64,000 nt of DNA from positions 39,080 through 103,079 of the forward strand of contig CANNFM010000018.1 in assembly GCA_947503835.1 (NCBI GenBank), in the 5' to 3' direction. Below, piece by piece: positions 1 to 6,792 of this stretch. Numbering within the stretch: the first letter of the stretch is position 1; the number at the start of each line of letters is the position of its first letter. The notes beneath the pieces were generated by a model. That model was not told the origin of the DNA, ran no database searches, and saw only the letters and a list, made by a program, of their open reading frames with translations. The DNA comes from an uncultured Aquimarina sp. (GTDB lineage: Bacteria; Bacteroidota; Bacteroidia; Flavobacteriales; Flavobacteriaceae). The position numbers and the translations under genes were made by a program.

Positions 1-72
1 GAAAAAGCCAGAATATTTTAAAAGATTTGACCAAGGCGTAGGTTGATTCTTGAGATCGTAATTTTGTTTCAT
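1..72 (-). CDS. 5' end of a probable secreted-protein gene (partial, runs off the left edge)
   Basis: Reading the minus strand from an ATG at 72-70 gives 24 open codons to the window edge, starting MKQNYDLKNQ and ending KYSGFF. The polar start followed by the beginning of a hydrophobic stretch resembles the N-terminus of the C1q/YadA-head protein at 2379-5792 (MNTNYNSNQN, then a signal peptide). The stronger support is context: 68 bases upstream is the same bipartite promoter-like element that precedes the other secreted-protein genes, and further up is the same 11-bp-period repeat. I infer another T9SS or adhesin-type secreted protein. Function cannot be read from 24 residues, and the start is plausible rather than proven. 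Confidence 0.5.
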   Translation of the reverse strand, partial: MKQNYDLKNQPTPWSNLLKYSGFF

Positions 73-139
73 AGTACTAGGGGCTTAGTTGTTATTACTA
101 TTTATTTTTCAGCGATTTTATAGTGCTGCTTATAGGTAT

Positions 140-170
140 TACAGTTAAGTTTTAGGATACCCTATTTTTA
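140..170 (-). promoter_or_regulatory. Bipartite element GGGTA-N13-CTGTA (copy 1)
   Basis: The minus strand reads AAAATAGGGTA, 13 bases, then CTGTAATA, ending 68 bases before the ATG at 72. Four other copies in the window keep the 13-base spacer and the orientation. Read as a promoter, GGGTA would be the -35 and TANTA the -10 with a 16-base spacer, an ECF-sigma-like arrangement. That reading is inference. Confidence 0.6.
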
Positions 171-329
171 TTTTTTATTTTTTTGAAATCTATCTTGATT
201 TAATAGAGGCGATAGGTCATTATTTGATGAAGAAATTTGGTCAAAAGAGTGCAGGGTGTACATAGGTATATAGGTTTTAGATTGGGTGTAACAAAAATAT
301 AGTAAGTTGTTTTTTTAAAAGAAAAATGA

Positions 330-353
330 ACCCCTACAAATACCCCTACAAAA
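330..353 (-). promoter_or_regulatory. Tandem TGTAGGGGTA repeat (copy 1)
   Basis: The minus strand has two TTGTAGGGGT units 11 bases apart. The same arrangement occurs at 5947-5973 and 23701-23726. An 11-base period places both units on one face of the helix, as expected for a regulator binding as a direct-repeat dimer. The binding protein is unknown. Because the site lies in a divergent region it could serve either neighbour. Confidence 0.5.
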
Positions 354-550
354 TTGTAAGGCTTTACTATGAAAGAGGTTTCAGAGGTTTGGGGTTCTCA
401 AAAGGGACGTAGGAAAAATCAAAAACTCAAGGGGTAATAAAAAAGAGACATGACTTTTTATGACAGATTAGAGATTTATGTTTTAAAAACACTTACTAAT
501 TAAAACACTACGAATACTCATTTATGAACATTTATTATGGTTTGGTAAAA

Positions 551-558
551 TATATTTG
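551..558 (+). promoter_or_regulatory. Possible -7 box (TATATTTG) of the FAS1 gene
   Basis: TATATTTG matches the Bacteroidota -7 consensus TAnnTTTG and lies 18 bases before the ATG. I do not see a good -33 TTTG at the right distance, and the implied leader is very short. Confidence 0.35.
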
Positions 559-575
559 AAAACAAAACTTTACCA

Positions 576-1163
576 ATGAATCTTAGAATAGCATTTCACA
601 TTTTTATCATTTCGGGAGTATTACTTCTTAGTGCTTGTACCCAACCTAAAAAAAGCACTGTTAAAAGTCAAAATGATAAATTAATAGCTCAAGCCAATGT
701 TGCCGCTGTAGAAGAAGTTCCTACGCTTTCAGAAATTATATCTGTTGATGTTGGATTTACCAGGTTGCATGAAATGGTACAAGCCACTGGGTATGCCAAA
801 AAACTTGAAGAGGAAGGCCCCTATACTGTTTTTGCACCAACCAATGGCGCACTAGATAGATTACCACCAAAGATGTTAGAAAATCTAAAGAAACCCGAAA
901 ATCAAAAAAAATTAACTTCTATCATAAGCTATCATATTATTCCCAAATTAATCAATAAACAAGATATCATCAAGGCTATTAAGGAGTATGGAGGGAGTGT
1001 AAAATTAAAAACCATTGCCGGAGATCGATTAACTGCCTCTATGAAAGGGGATAAAATCTATTTGATTGATGAAAGGGGAAACGCAGGTAGATTAATGACC
1101 AACGATATTGAAGCCTCTAACGGAATAATCCATACCACAGAATCTGTAATGATGCCGAACTAA
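576..1163 (+). CDS. FAS1 (fasciclin) domain lipoprotein
   Basis: This 195-residue protein has a lipoprotein signal peptide ending in LSAC with the lipid-bearing cysteine at 21. One FAS1 domain spans about residues 50-193, with the hallmark YTVFAPTNGAL segment, the central ISYHIIP segment (H2-like motif) and a C-terminal ASNGIIHTTESVMMP strand. FAS1 domains mediate adhesion or protein-protein contacts. In Bacteroidota, small FAS1 lipoproteins are envelope or surface proteins of mostly unknown partner. The gene is monocistronic: a TATATTTG box lies before it and a strong terminator follows at 1201-1236. It is the only plus-strand gene in the first 13.7 kb, set among secreted-protein genes. Domain call is firm; the biological role is unknown. 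Confidence 0.9.
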   Translation: MNLRIAFHIFIISGVLLLSACTQPKKSTVKSQNDKLIAQANVAAVEEVPTLSEIISVDVGFTRLHEMVQATGYAKKLEEEGPYTVFAPTNGALDRLPPKMLENLKKPENQKKLTSIISYHIIPKLINKQDIIKAIKEYGGSVKLKTIAGDRLTASMKGDKIYLIDERGNAGRLMTNDIEASNGIIHTTESVMMPN

Positions 1164-1200
1164 TAAATAAATAACAACCACAATCAATTATTAGTATCTA

Positions 1201-1236
1201 AACGGAAGCTATCGTAATGTAGCTTCCGTTTTTTTA
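1201..1236 (+). terminator. Rho-independent terminator after the FAS1 gene
   Basis: A perfect 11-bp stem (AACGGAAGCTA / TAGCTTCCGTT) with an 8-base loop is followed by a run of T. Confidence 0.9.
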
Positions 1237-1277
1237 TAAATTGATTTTTACTTGATACATTATTCCATTATAACAAA

Positions 1278-1910
1278 CCACTCGAACCGACGGGCTAGCA
1301 CGTTACGTCACATCGAGTGCCACGCCTTGGCGGGGTGTATCGAGATGTACTTAGAACCAATAGGTTTAGTTTAACCCACGGTAGTACTAAAAGGTTCTCG
1401 ATACAATTTTTTTCCATTCCATTCCAAAAAACCACTCGAACTGACGTTAGAACTAGACTCAACAGATGAGCTAGCACGCTACGTCACATCGAGTGCTGCG
1501 CGGTAGTGCAGTGTATCGAGATGTTTTTAGAACCGATATGGGTTAATTTAATCCAGGGTATTACTAAAAAGGTTCTCGATAGCTCTGCTGAGCTTGTCGA
1601 AGTACACTTTTCTTCATTACATTTCGAAAACCACTCGAACTGACGTTAGAACTAGACTCAACAGATGAGCTAGCACGCTACGTCACATCGAGTGCTGCGC
1701 GGTAGTGCAGTGTATCGAGATGTTTTTAGAACCAATAGGTTTAATTTAACCCACAGTATTATTAAGAGTTCTCGATAACTCTGCTGAGCTTGTCGAAGTA
1801 CACTTTTCTCCATTACATTACGAAAAGCCACTCGAACTGACGGGGAGATATGTTATGATATTACATTACGAAAAGCCACTCGAACTGATGGGCTAGCAAG
1901 CTACCCAGTA
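1278..1910. repeat. Array of imperfect ~198-bp repeats with internal inverted repeats
   Basis: Units begin with CCACTCGAA at 1278, 1432, 1631, 1828 and 1876. The second and third are 199 and 197 bases long and nearly identical. The first (154 bases) lacks the CTGAGCTTGTCGAAG segment, and the last two are truncated to 48 and about 35 bases. Each full unit contains CACTCGA and, about 60 bases on, TCGAGTG, plus TATCGAGATG and TTCTCGATA arms, so the transcript could fold into long hairpins. No reading frame fits across units, and short open frames inside are by-products. It lies between the FAS1 terminator and the end of the 1916-2368 gene, and this and the terminator fill the 752-base gap. It looks like a dispersed non-coding repeat of the host genome. 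Confidence 0.85.
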
Positions 1911-1915
1911 TTACG

Positions 1916-2368
1916 TTACTCTTTTACAATTCTTTTGGTGATAAGCTTAGTGGTCGTTAGTATACGGGCGATATACACTCCCGATGACAGATGCGTTAGA
2001 TCAAAACTTGTAGCCTTGGTGCTATATACTTTCTGACCGGTTGTAGCATAAATTTCGGTTTCCAGGATACCGTCACCTTCGATAAACACTAATCCCGAAG
2101 TAGGGTTGGGGTACATTGAAAAAATGGTCGGTGTATCTGGATCTATGGTTAAGATAGTATAGGGCGATTGATGAAATCCTTGCGTAAGTACGAATGTATC
2201 ATCTTTAACGGTGGTGATCACAATTTCACCTACGGTGAAGTCCAAAACAATAGTACTGTTATTAAATGAAGCTCCGGCAGCACCGATTACTTGTCGCTCT
2301 ATGCTTTGGGCATGTAACTGTACTCCTAGGAATATAGTTATTACAAATATGTATGTTTTCATAAGCAT
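1916..2368 (-). CDS. Small secreted protein with T9SS C-terminal sorting domain
   Basis: The 150-residue protein has a signal peptide (to about residue 20, cleavage after LHAQ), a short beta-rich segment (AAGASFNNSTIVLDFTVGE), and from about residue 82 a type-A T9SS sorting domain. That domain shows the SMYPNPTSG motif, the ATTGQKVYS strand, LSSGVYIARI and the terminal basic KRIVKE. The front part resembles short Bacteroidota proteins in which this domain precedes the sorting signal. Translation may begin at the second Met (codon 3, MKTYIF), the more usual start. It lies 10 bases downstream of the 1137-residue fibre-like gene, so the two are almost certainly co-transcribed. Because the large partner has no sorting domain, this protein may supply the T9SS-dependent anchor; that is inference. 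Confidence 0.85.
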   Translation of the reverse strand: MLMKTYIFVITIFLGVQLHAQSIERQVIGAAGASFNNSTIVLDFTVGEIVITTVKDDTFVLTQGFHQSPYTILTIDPDTPTIFSMYPNPTSGLVFIEGDGILETEIYATTGQKVYSTKATSFDLTHLSSGVYIARILTTTKLITKRIVKE

Positions 2369-2378
2369 GGATTATTAA

Positions 2379-5300
2379 TTAAAATCGGCTAATCAAATAT
2401 CCGCTAAAACCACTTTCTGATTGAATGCTCCAATCGGTATCGGCACTAGAATTAGCAATTACGTTTACTTTTTCTCCGGCATTAAGTTTCATCACACCAC
2501 TTACGGTGAGGGTATGAAAATCTGTACCAGCATCTGCTTGTGTTATCGCGTGCATGCCATTTTCTAAACTTACTTTTCCTTGAACGCCTATGAGTAATCT
2601 GAAAAACCCAGAATTAACTCCATCAAAACGTACTTGAGCAGAGAAGAAATACAATCCGTTTACAGGAGCCGTAAATGTTCCGGTACTTTCATCAAAATGG
2701 TTTCCACTATCATGTAAGTTAGTCAATGTTGCATCATTGGTTCTCCAGGTAGGTACTTGAAAAAAGCTACCTGCTCCAGATAGTACGAGGGTTCCGTTTA
2801 AGTCTGCCGAGAAACTTGGTAAACCTGTCACGGTTAAGGCAGAGGTCGTTACCGAATTTACAGAAACGTCATTTGTCCAGCTATGGTTACCACTACCATC
2901 TGTGCTTAGTAATTGTCCGTTCGTTCCTCCTGAAGGAAGGGAGCTGGTACCAGAAGCATCCACCCATGAAACATTTCCGGTACCATCTGTACTCATTACC
3001 TGGTTAGCTGTGCCGTCTTGTGCAGGTAGGGTATAGGCTGTACCTGCCCCAGTATTATCACCATCAATGGTTAATTGCCCATTTAACGTAGTATTACCAT
3101 TTTTAAGCATCACAAGGGCATCTCTTCTTTGAAGGACAGAAACACCATTTCCTATCACAAAAAGGCGGTCTGTAGCATTAAAAATTTCTTTGGCACCATC
3201 AACAACGGTATTATTTAATCCCATAGAAGTTTGTGCATAGCTACCTGCATGGGTTACAAACCCCATTGCAATTGATGAAAATGCTGAAGATGTATTTGAA
3301 TATCCTAAAGCCATTGAAATATTATGACTAAGAGTATTATTATCACCCAAAGCATAACTTGAAACGCTATTGTTAACATTGTTTCCGTTTCCTATGGTCA
3401 TAGAATTACGAGAGTTTGCATCTATTGTATTATTATTTCCAATAGCGATAGAACTTCTAGCTGCTGCTATAGACCCTTCTCCGAAAGCAATAGAACCTTC
3501 GCCAACATTGGCATCGTTCCATTGATCTCCTGGTTCATTATCAGTTGGGTCAACAGGGTCTAGATCTATTAATCTTCCTACACGAAAAGCTGCTTTACTT
3601 TTGTCAAAAAACATCTTGGCATTATCGTCTGTAGTTAATGGATCGTTATCTAATTGGGTACTACCAAACACAAAATCGTCTGTAGCGATCGCACCCAGGG
3701 CATTGCTGGTTACATTAGCAGTTGTTGAAAAGGCACCTGATGATGTATTGGTCCAGGATACATTACCGGCACCATCTGTACTCATTATTTGATTGGCTGC
3801 TCCATCTTGTGCGGGTAGGGTATAGGCAGCACCACTTCCGTTATTATCTGCATCAATAGTTAATTGTCCGTTAAGCGTAGTGTTTCCATTTTTGCTCATG
3901 ACTAGAGCATTTGTTCTATTACTATCATCGATTCCGTTACCAATAATAAATAAGGGATCTGTAGCGATGTAAGCGGCATCATTTCCGTTTACAAACTCAC
4001 TAAACAATCCAATGGTATGTTGCCCATAACTAGTCGATTGCGTACCACGTCCTATACCTACTGCATAATTACCCGAGGTACTATTATTTGCTCCCAATGA
4101 AATAGAAGCAAAACGAGATGATAAATTATTATATCCTACTGAAAAGGCATTCTCTCCTCCAGAGTTGTTATAACTACCAAAGGCTGTTGCTGCTGTACCT
4201 TGTACAAGGTTTCCTCGTCCCATGGCTACAGAGAACATTCCGACATTAGGATCATCCCAGTCTCCTTCAAATCCATCTAAGGCTACAGCGCTACCAGCTC
4301 TAAAAGCTCCTTTGCTTTTGTCAAAATACATTCTAACATTGTCGGATGTACTACTGGAAATATCATTCAACTGCGTACTTCCAAAAACAAAATCGTCTGT
4401 GGCGATGGTACCGTTGGCATTGCTGGTAATATTGGCTGTTGTGCTAAAAGCGCCTTGTATATCACTTACCCAACTGTAGTTGCCAGAACCATCTGTGCTT
4501 AATAGTTGCCCGTTAGTTCCTCCGGTTGGTAATTCAATCTCGTTGGTTGCATCGGCATCGGCATCGTTAATATTGTCATTTACCCAGCTGTAGTTTCCAC
4601 TTCCATCAGTAATTAAAACTTGTCCGTTTGTACCACCTACAGGTAATTCAATCTCATTAGTAGCATCAGCATCGGCATCATTAATGTTGTCATTTACCCA
4701 GCTGTAGTTTCCGCTTCCGTCGGTTACTAATACTTGTCCGTTGGTTCCTCCGGTTGGCAGTTCAATTTCGTTAGTAGCATCGGCATCGGCATCGTTAATG
4801 TTGTCATTGACCCAGCTGTAGTTTCCGCTTCCATCGGTTACTAATACTTGTCCGTTGGTTCCTCCGGTTGGTAATTCAATTTCGTTAGTTGGGTCTGCAT
4901 CGGCATCGTTTATATTGTCATTGACCCAGCTGTAGTTTCCGCTTCCATCAGTTACTAATACTTGTCCGTTGGTTCCACCGGTTGGTAATTCAATCTCGTT
5001 GGTTGCATCAGCATCGGCATCATTTACATTGTCATTGACCCAGCTGTAGTTTCCGCTTCCATCAGTTACTAATACTTGTCCGTTCGTTCCTCCGGCGGGT
5101 AATTCAATTTCGTTGGTAGCATCAGCATCGGCATCGTTAATGTTGTCATTGACCCAGCTATAGTTTCCGCTTCCATCAGTTCGTAATACTTGTCCGTTGG
5201 TTCCACCAGTTGGTAGTTCGATTTCGTTAGTAGCATCAGAATCTCCATCAATTGTGACTACATCGGTCCAATTATAATTACCATTACCATCTGTGGCTAA

Positions 5301-5792
5301 CACTTGGCCGTTTGTTCCTCCTGCTGGTAACTCGATTTCGTTAGTTGGGTCTGCATCTGGGCCATTGGTTGCATAATTAGCATAAGGCACCGATTGTAAT
5401 TGTGATGCCCCTAGTACGGTATAATTACTTCCGCCAGTGGTATCTATAGCCACTTGTAGCCAGTAATTCTGGGTACTCCAATCTATAGCTGTAAAATTAT
5501 CAGAGGTGCTTCCGGCTCCAATAGAGAGGGTAATAATGCCTTGAGCATTAGAAGCTGTAATGTGCGTTTCTTGATATACATTAGTACCTGTCGCATTTCC
5601 TTGTAATATGGTAATTTGTACTCCAATATCTTGATTTGCAATGGGGTTTCCTTCGGTATCTCGAACAGCAGCCTGGTAATTAAAGGATTGAGAAAATCCT
5701 TGTTGCGCAACTAGTAGTAGAATGGCATAAGTTAACCATTGTACATATTTTTTTGCGAATGTGTTTTGATTTGAATTGTAATTTGTATTCAT
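2379..5792 (-). CDS. Fibre-like surface protein: 38-residue repeats, YadA-type head repeats, C-terminal C1q-like domain
   Basis: The 1137-residue protein starts with a signal peptide (to about 35, QQGFSQ). A domain at about 36-140 (FNYQAAVRD) typical of Bacteroidota tail-fibre-like proteins follows. Then come eight copies of a 38-residue repeat at about 143-445 (core TNEIELPTGGTNGQVL). Two blocks of YadA-head-type repeats follow, with SIAIGNNN- and SVAMGRGN-like motifs at about 500-620 and 765-870, each preceded by an AFSTTAN segment and followed by NGNTTLNGQLTID. The C-terminal ~150 residues form a C1q/TNF-like domain (GTFTAPVNGLYFFSAQVRF, GEKVNV, SGYLI). C1q and YadA-head folds both trimerise, so a trimeric stalk-and-knob fibre is plausible. 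No T9SS sorting domain is present. It heads an operon with the small T9SS protein at 1916-2368. Confidence 0.85.
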   Translation of the reverse strand: MNTNYNSNQNTFAKKYVQWLTYAILLLVAQQGFSQSFNYQAAVRDTEGNPIANQDIGVQITILQGNATGTNVYQETHITASNAQGIITLSIGAGSTSDNFTAIDWSTQNYWLQVAIDTTGGSNYTVLGASQLQSVPYANYATNGPDADPTNEIELPAGGTNGQVLATDGNGNYNWTDVVTIDGDSDATNEIELPTGGTNGQVLRTDGSGNYSWVNDNINDADADATNEIELPAGGTNGQVLVTDGSGNYSWVNDNVNDADADATNEIELPTGGTNGQVLVTDGSGNYSWVNDNINDADADPTNEIELPTGGTNGQVLVTDGSGNYSWVNDNINDADADATNEIELPTGGTNGQVLVTDGSGNYSWVNDNINDADADATNEIELPVGGTNGQVLITDGSGNYSWVNDNINDADADATNEIELPTGGTNGQLLSTDGSGNYSWVSDIQGAFSTTANITSNANGTIATDDFVFGSTQLNDISSSTSDNVRMYFDKSKGAFRAGSAVALDGFEGDWDDPNVGMFSVAMGRGNLVQGTAATAFGSYNNSGGENAFSVGYNNLSSRFASISLGANNSTSGNYAVGIGRGTQSTSYGQHTIGLFSEFVNGNDAAYIATDPLFIIGNGIDDSNRTNALVMSKNGNTTLNGQLTIDADNNGSGAAYTLPAQDGAANQIMSTDGAGNVSWTNTSSGAFSTTANVTSNALGAIATDDFVFGSTQLDNDPLTTDDNAKMFFDKSKAAFRVGRLIDLDPVDPTDNEPGDQWNDANVGEGSIAFGEGSIAAARSSIAIGNNNTIDANSRNSMTIGNGNNVNNSVSSYALGDNNTLSHNISMALGYSNTSSAFSSIAMGFVTHAGSYAQTSMGLNNTVVDGAKEIFNATDRLFVIGNGVSVLQRRDALVMLKNGNTTLNGQLTIDGDNTGAGTAYTLPAQDGTANQVMSTDGTGNVSWVDASGTSSLPSGGTNGQLLSTDGSGNHSWTNDVSVNSVTTSALTVTGLPSFSADLNGTLVLSGAGSFFQVPTWRTNDATLTNLHDSGNHFDESTGTFTAPVNGLYFFSAQVRFDGVNSGFFRLLIGVQGKVSLENGMHAITQADAGTDFHTLTVSGVMKLNAGEKVNVIANSSADTDWSIQSESGFSGYLISRF
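4458..5366 (-). repeat. Eight tandem 114-bp repeats in the fibre gene
   Basis: The motif CAGCTGTAGTT on the plus strand recurs every 114 bases (for example near 4586, 4700, 4814, 4928 and 5042). Each unit codes for 38 residues and keeps the frame, so gain or loss of units would change stalk length without a frameshift. Confidence 0.9.
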
Positions 5793-5866
5793 ACGATACA
5801 GGGTTATAATATTTATTTTATTTTGAGCTGATAAACAATAAGTTTACTTCAATTGGTTTTTAGTAG

Positions 5867-5902
5867 TACAGTTAAGTTTATGAATACCCTATTTTAATTT
5901 TT
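5867..5902 (-). promoter_or_regulatory. Bipartite element GGGTA-N13-CTGTA (copy 2)
   Basis: The minus strand reads AAAATAGGGTA, 13 bases, CTGTACTA, ending about 75 bases before the ATG of the fibre gene at 5792. It matches the copies at 140, 19544, 23481 and 24369 in both halves and spacer length. Confidence 0.65.
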
Positions 5903-5946
5903 AATTAGCAGCAAAATATTTGGAAGAAAGATATTTAGGCAAGATA

Positions 5947-5973
5947 TACCCCCTACAAATACCCTTGCAAAAA
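5947..5973 (-). promoter_or_regulatory. Tandem TGTAGGGGTA repeat (copy 2, one unit degenerate)
   Basis: The minus strand has TTGCAAGGGTA followed 11 bases later by TTGTAGGGGG. It lies about 60 bases upstream of the GGGTA of the bipartite element and faces only the fibre gene, since the terminator of the next operon lies beyond it. Confidence 0.45.
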
Positions 5974-6008
5974 GCATTTGAGGTTATAGTGTTTTTAGAT
6001 TAAAACAA

Positions 6009-6036
6009 AAAACCACTCAAGATGTTGAGTGGTTTT
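6009..6036 (-). terminator. Terminator of the 13548-6079 operon
   Basis: A perfect 12-bp stem (AAAACCACTCAA / TTGAGTGGTTTT) with a 4-base loop lies 43 bases past the lipoprotein stop. On the minus strand it runs into TTTTTTGTTTT. Confidence 0.85.
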
Positions 6037-6078
6037 AGTGTTGTTGTGATTTGAAATTTAAAGTATCGTAGTACTCTC

Positions 6079-6780
6079 TTATTCTGTTCTAAAATTCCAA
6101 ACCTGACCAATAGTTGCACCTTGATTGGTGTCTTTAACGGTAATTCTCCAATAATATATGGTACTAGGAGATATAGAAACGTTGATGGTGTTTGTGTCTA
6201 AATTTTCTGTAAATAATACTGGAGGGTTTGTGTCTCCAAAGTATAGATCATAGGATAATGCATCTCCATCAGCATCACTAGCGGCCCATTCTAAATCTAC
6301 AGTACTACCAGACAGTGTTGCTCCTAAAGAAGGGCTTACCAGCGTTGCAACCGTAGGGATGGTATTCAACCCGGCATCAGGCTCGGTAACGAATGACTGA
6401 GGTTCAGAAAATGCACTCTCATTTCCTTCACTATCTCTGGCTTTTACCCGCCAATAATAGGTGGTACCTTTTTCGAGGGTAAAGATGGTTTGGGTACTAG
6501 TGGTAGTGGTTGTAAATACTACAGTATTGAAGTTGTTGTCTCCAGCAATTTCAACTACATAGGTCACCACATCTCCATCGGGATCGGTAGCAATATTCCA
6601 GTCGAGTTCGAGGTCAAAATTTGTACAGGTTTCATTATTGATAGGAAATACCAAACTCGGAGTTATAGGAGCCTCATTTCCTGACACAGATCCTGGCGAT
6701 ACTGCACCATCATCATCTCCACTACAAGAAAATAAGAAAGTAACACTAAGTATGGCGATATATAGTTTAACACTTTTCAT
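6079..6780 (-). CDS. Fibronectin-III-like surface lipoprotein (partner of the 2251-residue protein)
   Basis: The 233-residue protein has a lipobox ending FSC (Cys19), followed by SGDDDG, an acidic stretch like the flavobacterial export signal that sends lipoproteins to the cell surface. Two fibronectin-III-like domains follow. The first is at about 38-133 (LVFPINNETC, TYYWRVKARDSEG) and the second at about 140-233 (SPSLGATLSGSTVDLEW, TIYYWRITVKD, ending WNFRTE). It starts 12 bases after the stop of the 2251-residue T9SS protein, so it is the second gene of that operon, and a terminator follows. Homologues with the same two-domain layout follow the two duplicated adhesin genes at 15491 and 19662. 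This suggests a conserved secreted-protein plus surface-lipoprotein pair; a docking or anchoring role is my inference. Confidence 0.85.
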   Translation of the reverse strand: MKSVKLYIAILSVTFLFSCSGDDDGAVSPGSVSGNEAPITPSLVFPINNETCTNFDLELDWNIATDPDGDVVTYVVEIAGDNNFNTVVFTTTTTSTQTIFTLEKGTTYYWRVKARDSEGNESAFSEPQSFVTEPDAGLNTIPTVATLVSPSLGATLSGSTVDLEWAASDADGDALSYDLYFGDTNPPVLFTENLDTNTINVSISPSTIYYWRITVKDTNQGATIGQVWNFRTE

Positions 6781-6792
6781 CTGCTTATTATT

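Larger units (their letters stand above)
73..575. other. Divergent intergenic region between a secreted-protein gene and the FAS1 gene
   Basis: No coding sequence is apparent in these 503 bases. The region holds two elements facing the minus-strand gene (140-170 and 330-353) and a TATATTTG box facing the FAS1 gene. The stretch from about 355 to 545 is AT-rich and shows nothing I recognise. Confidence 0.6.

Noticed and set aside
141..150. ACAGTTAAGT resembling a LytTR/AgrA half site
   Set aside because: It is present once per locus, not as the required spaced direct repeat, and is better explained as part of the bipartite element. No LytTR gene is in the window.
1295..1477. Short open frame inside the repeat array
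   Set aside because: It lies wholly in the ~198-bp repeats, has no recognisable domain, and does not persist in the other units.
1278..1910. CRISPR array
   Set aside because: Repeat units are about 198 bases and directly adjoining, with no short repeats and unique spacers, and no cas genes are present. No other CRISPR-like pattern was seen in the window.
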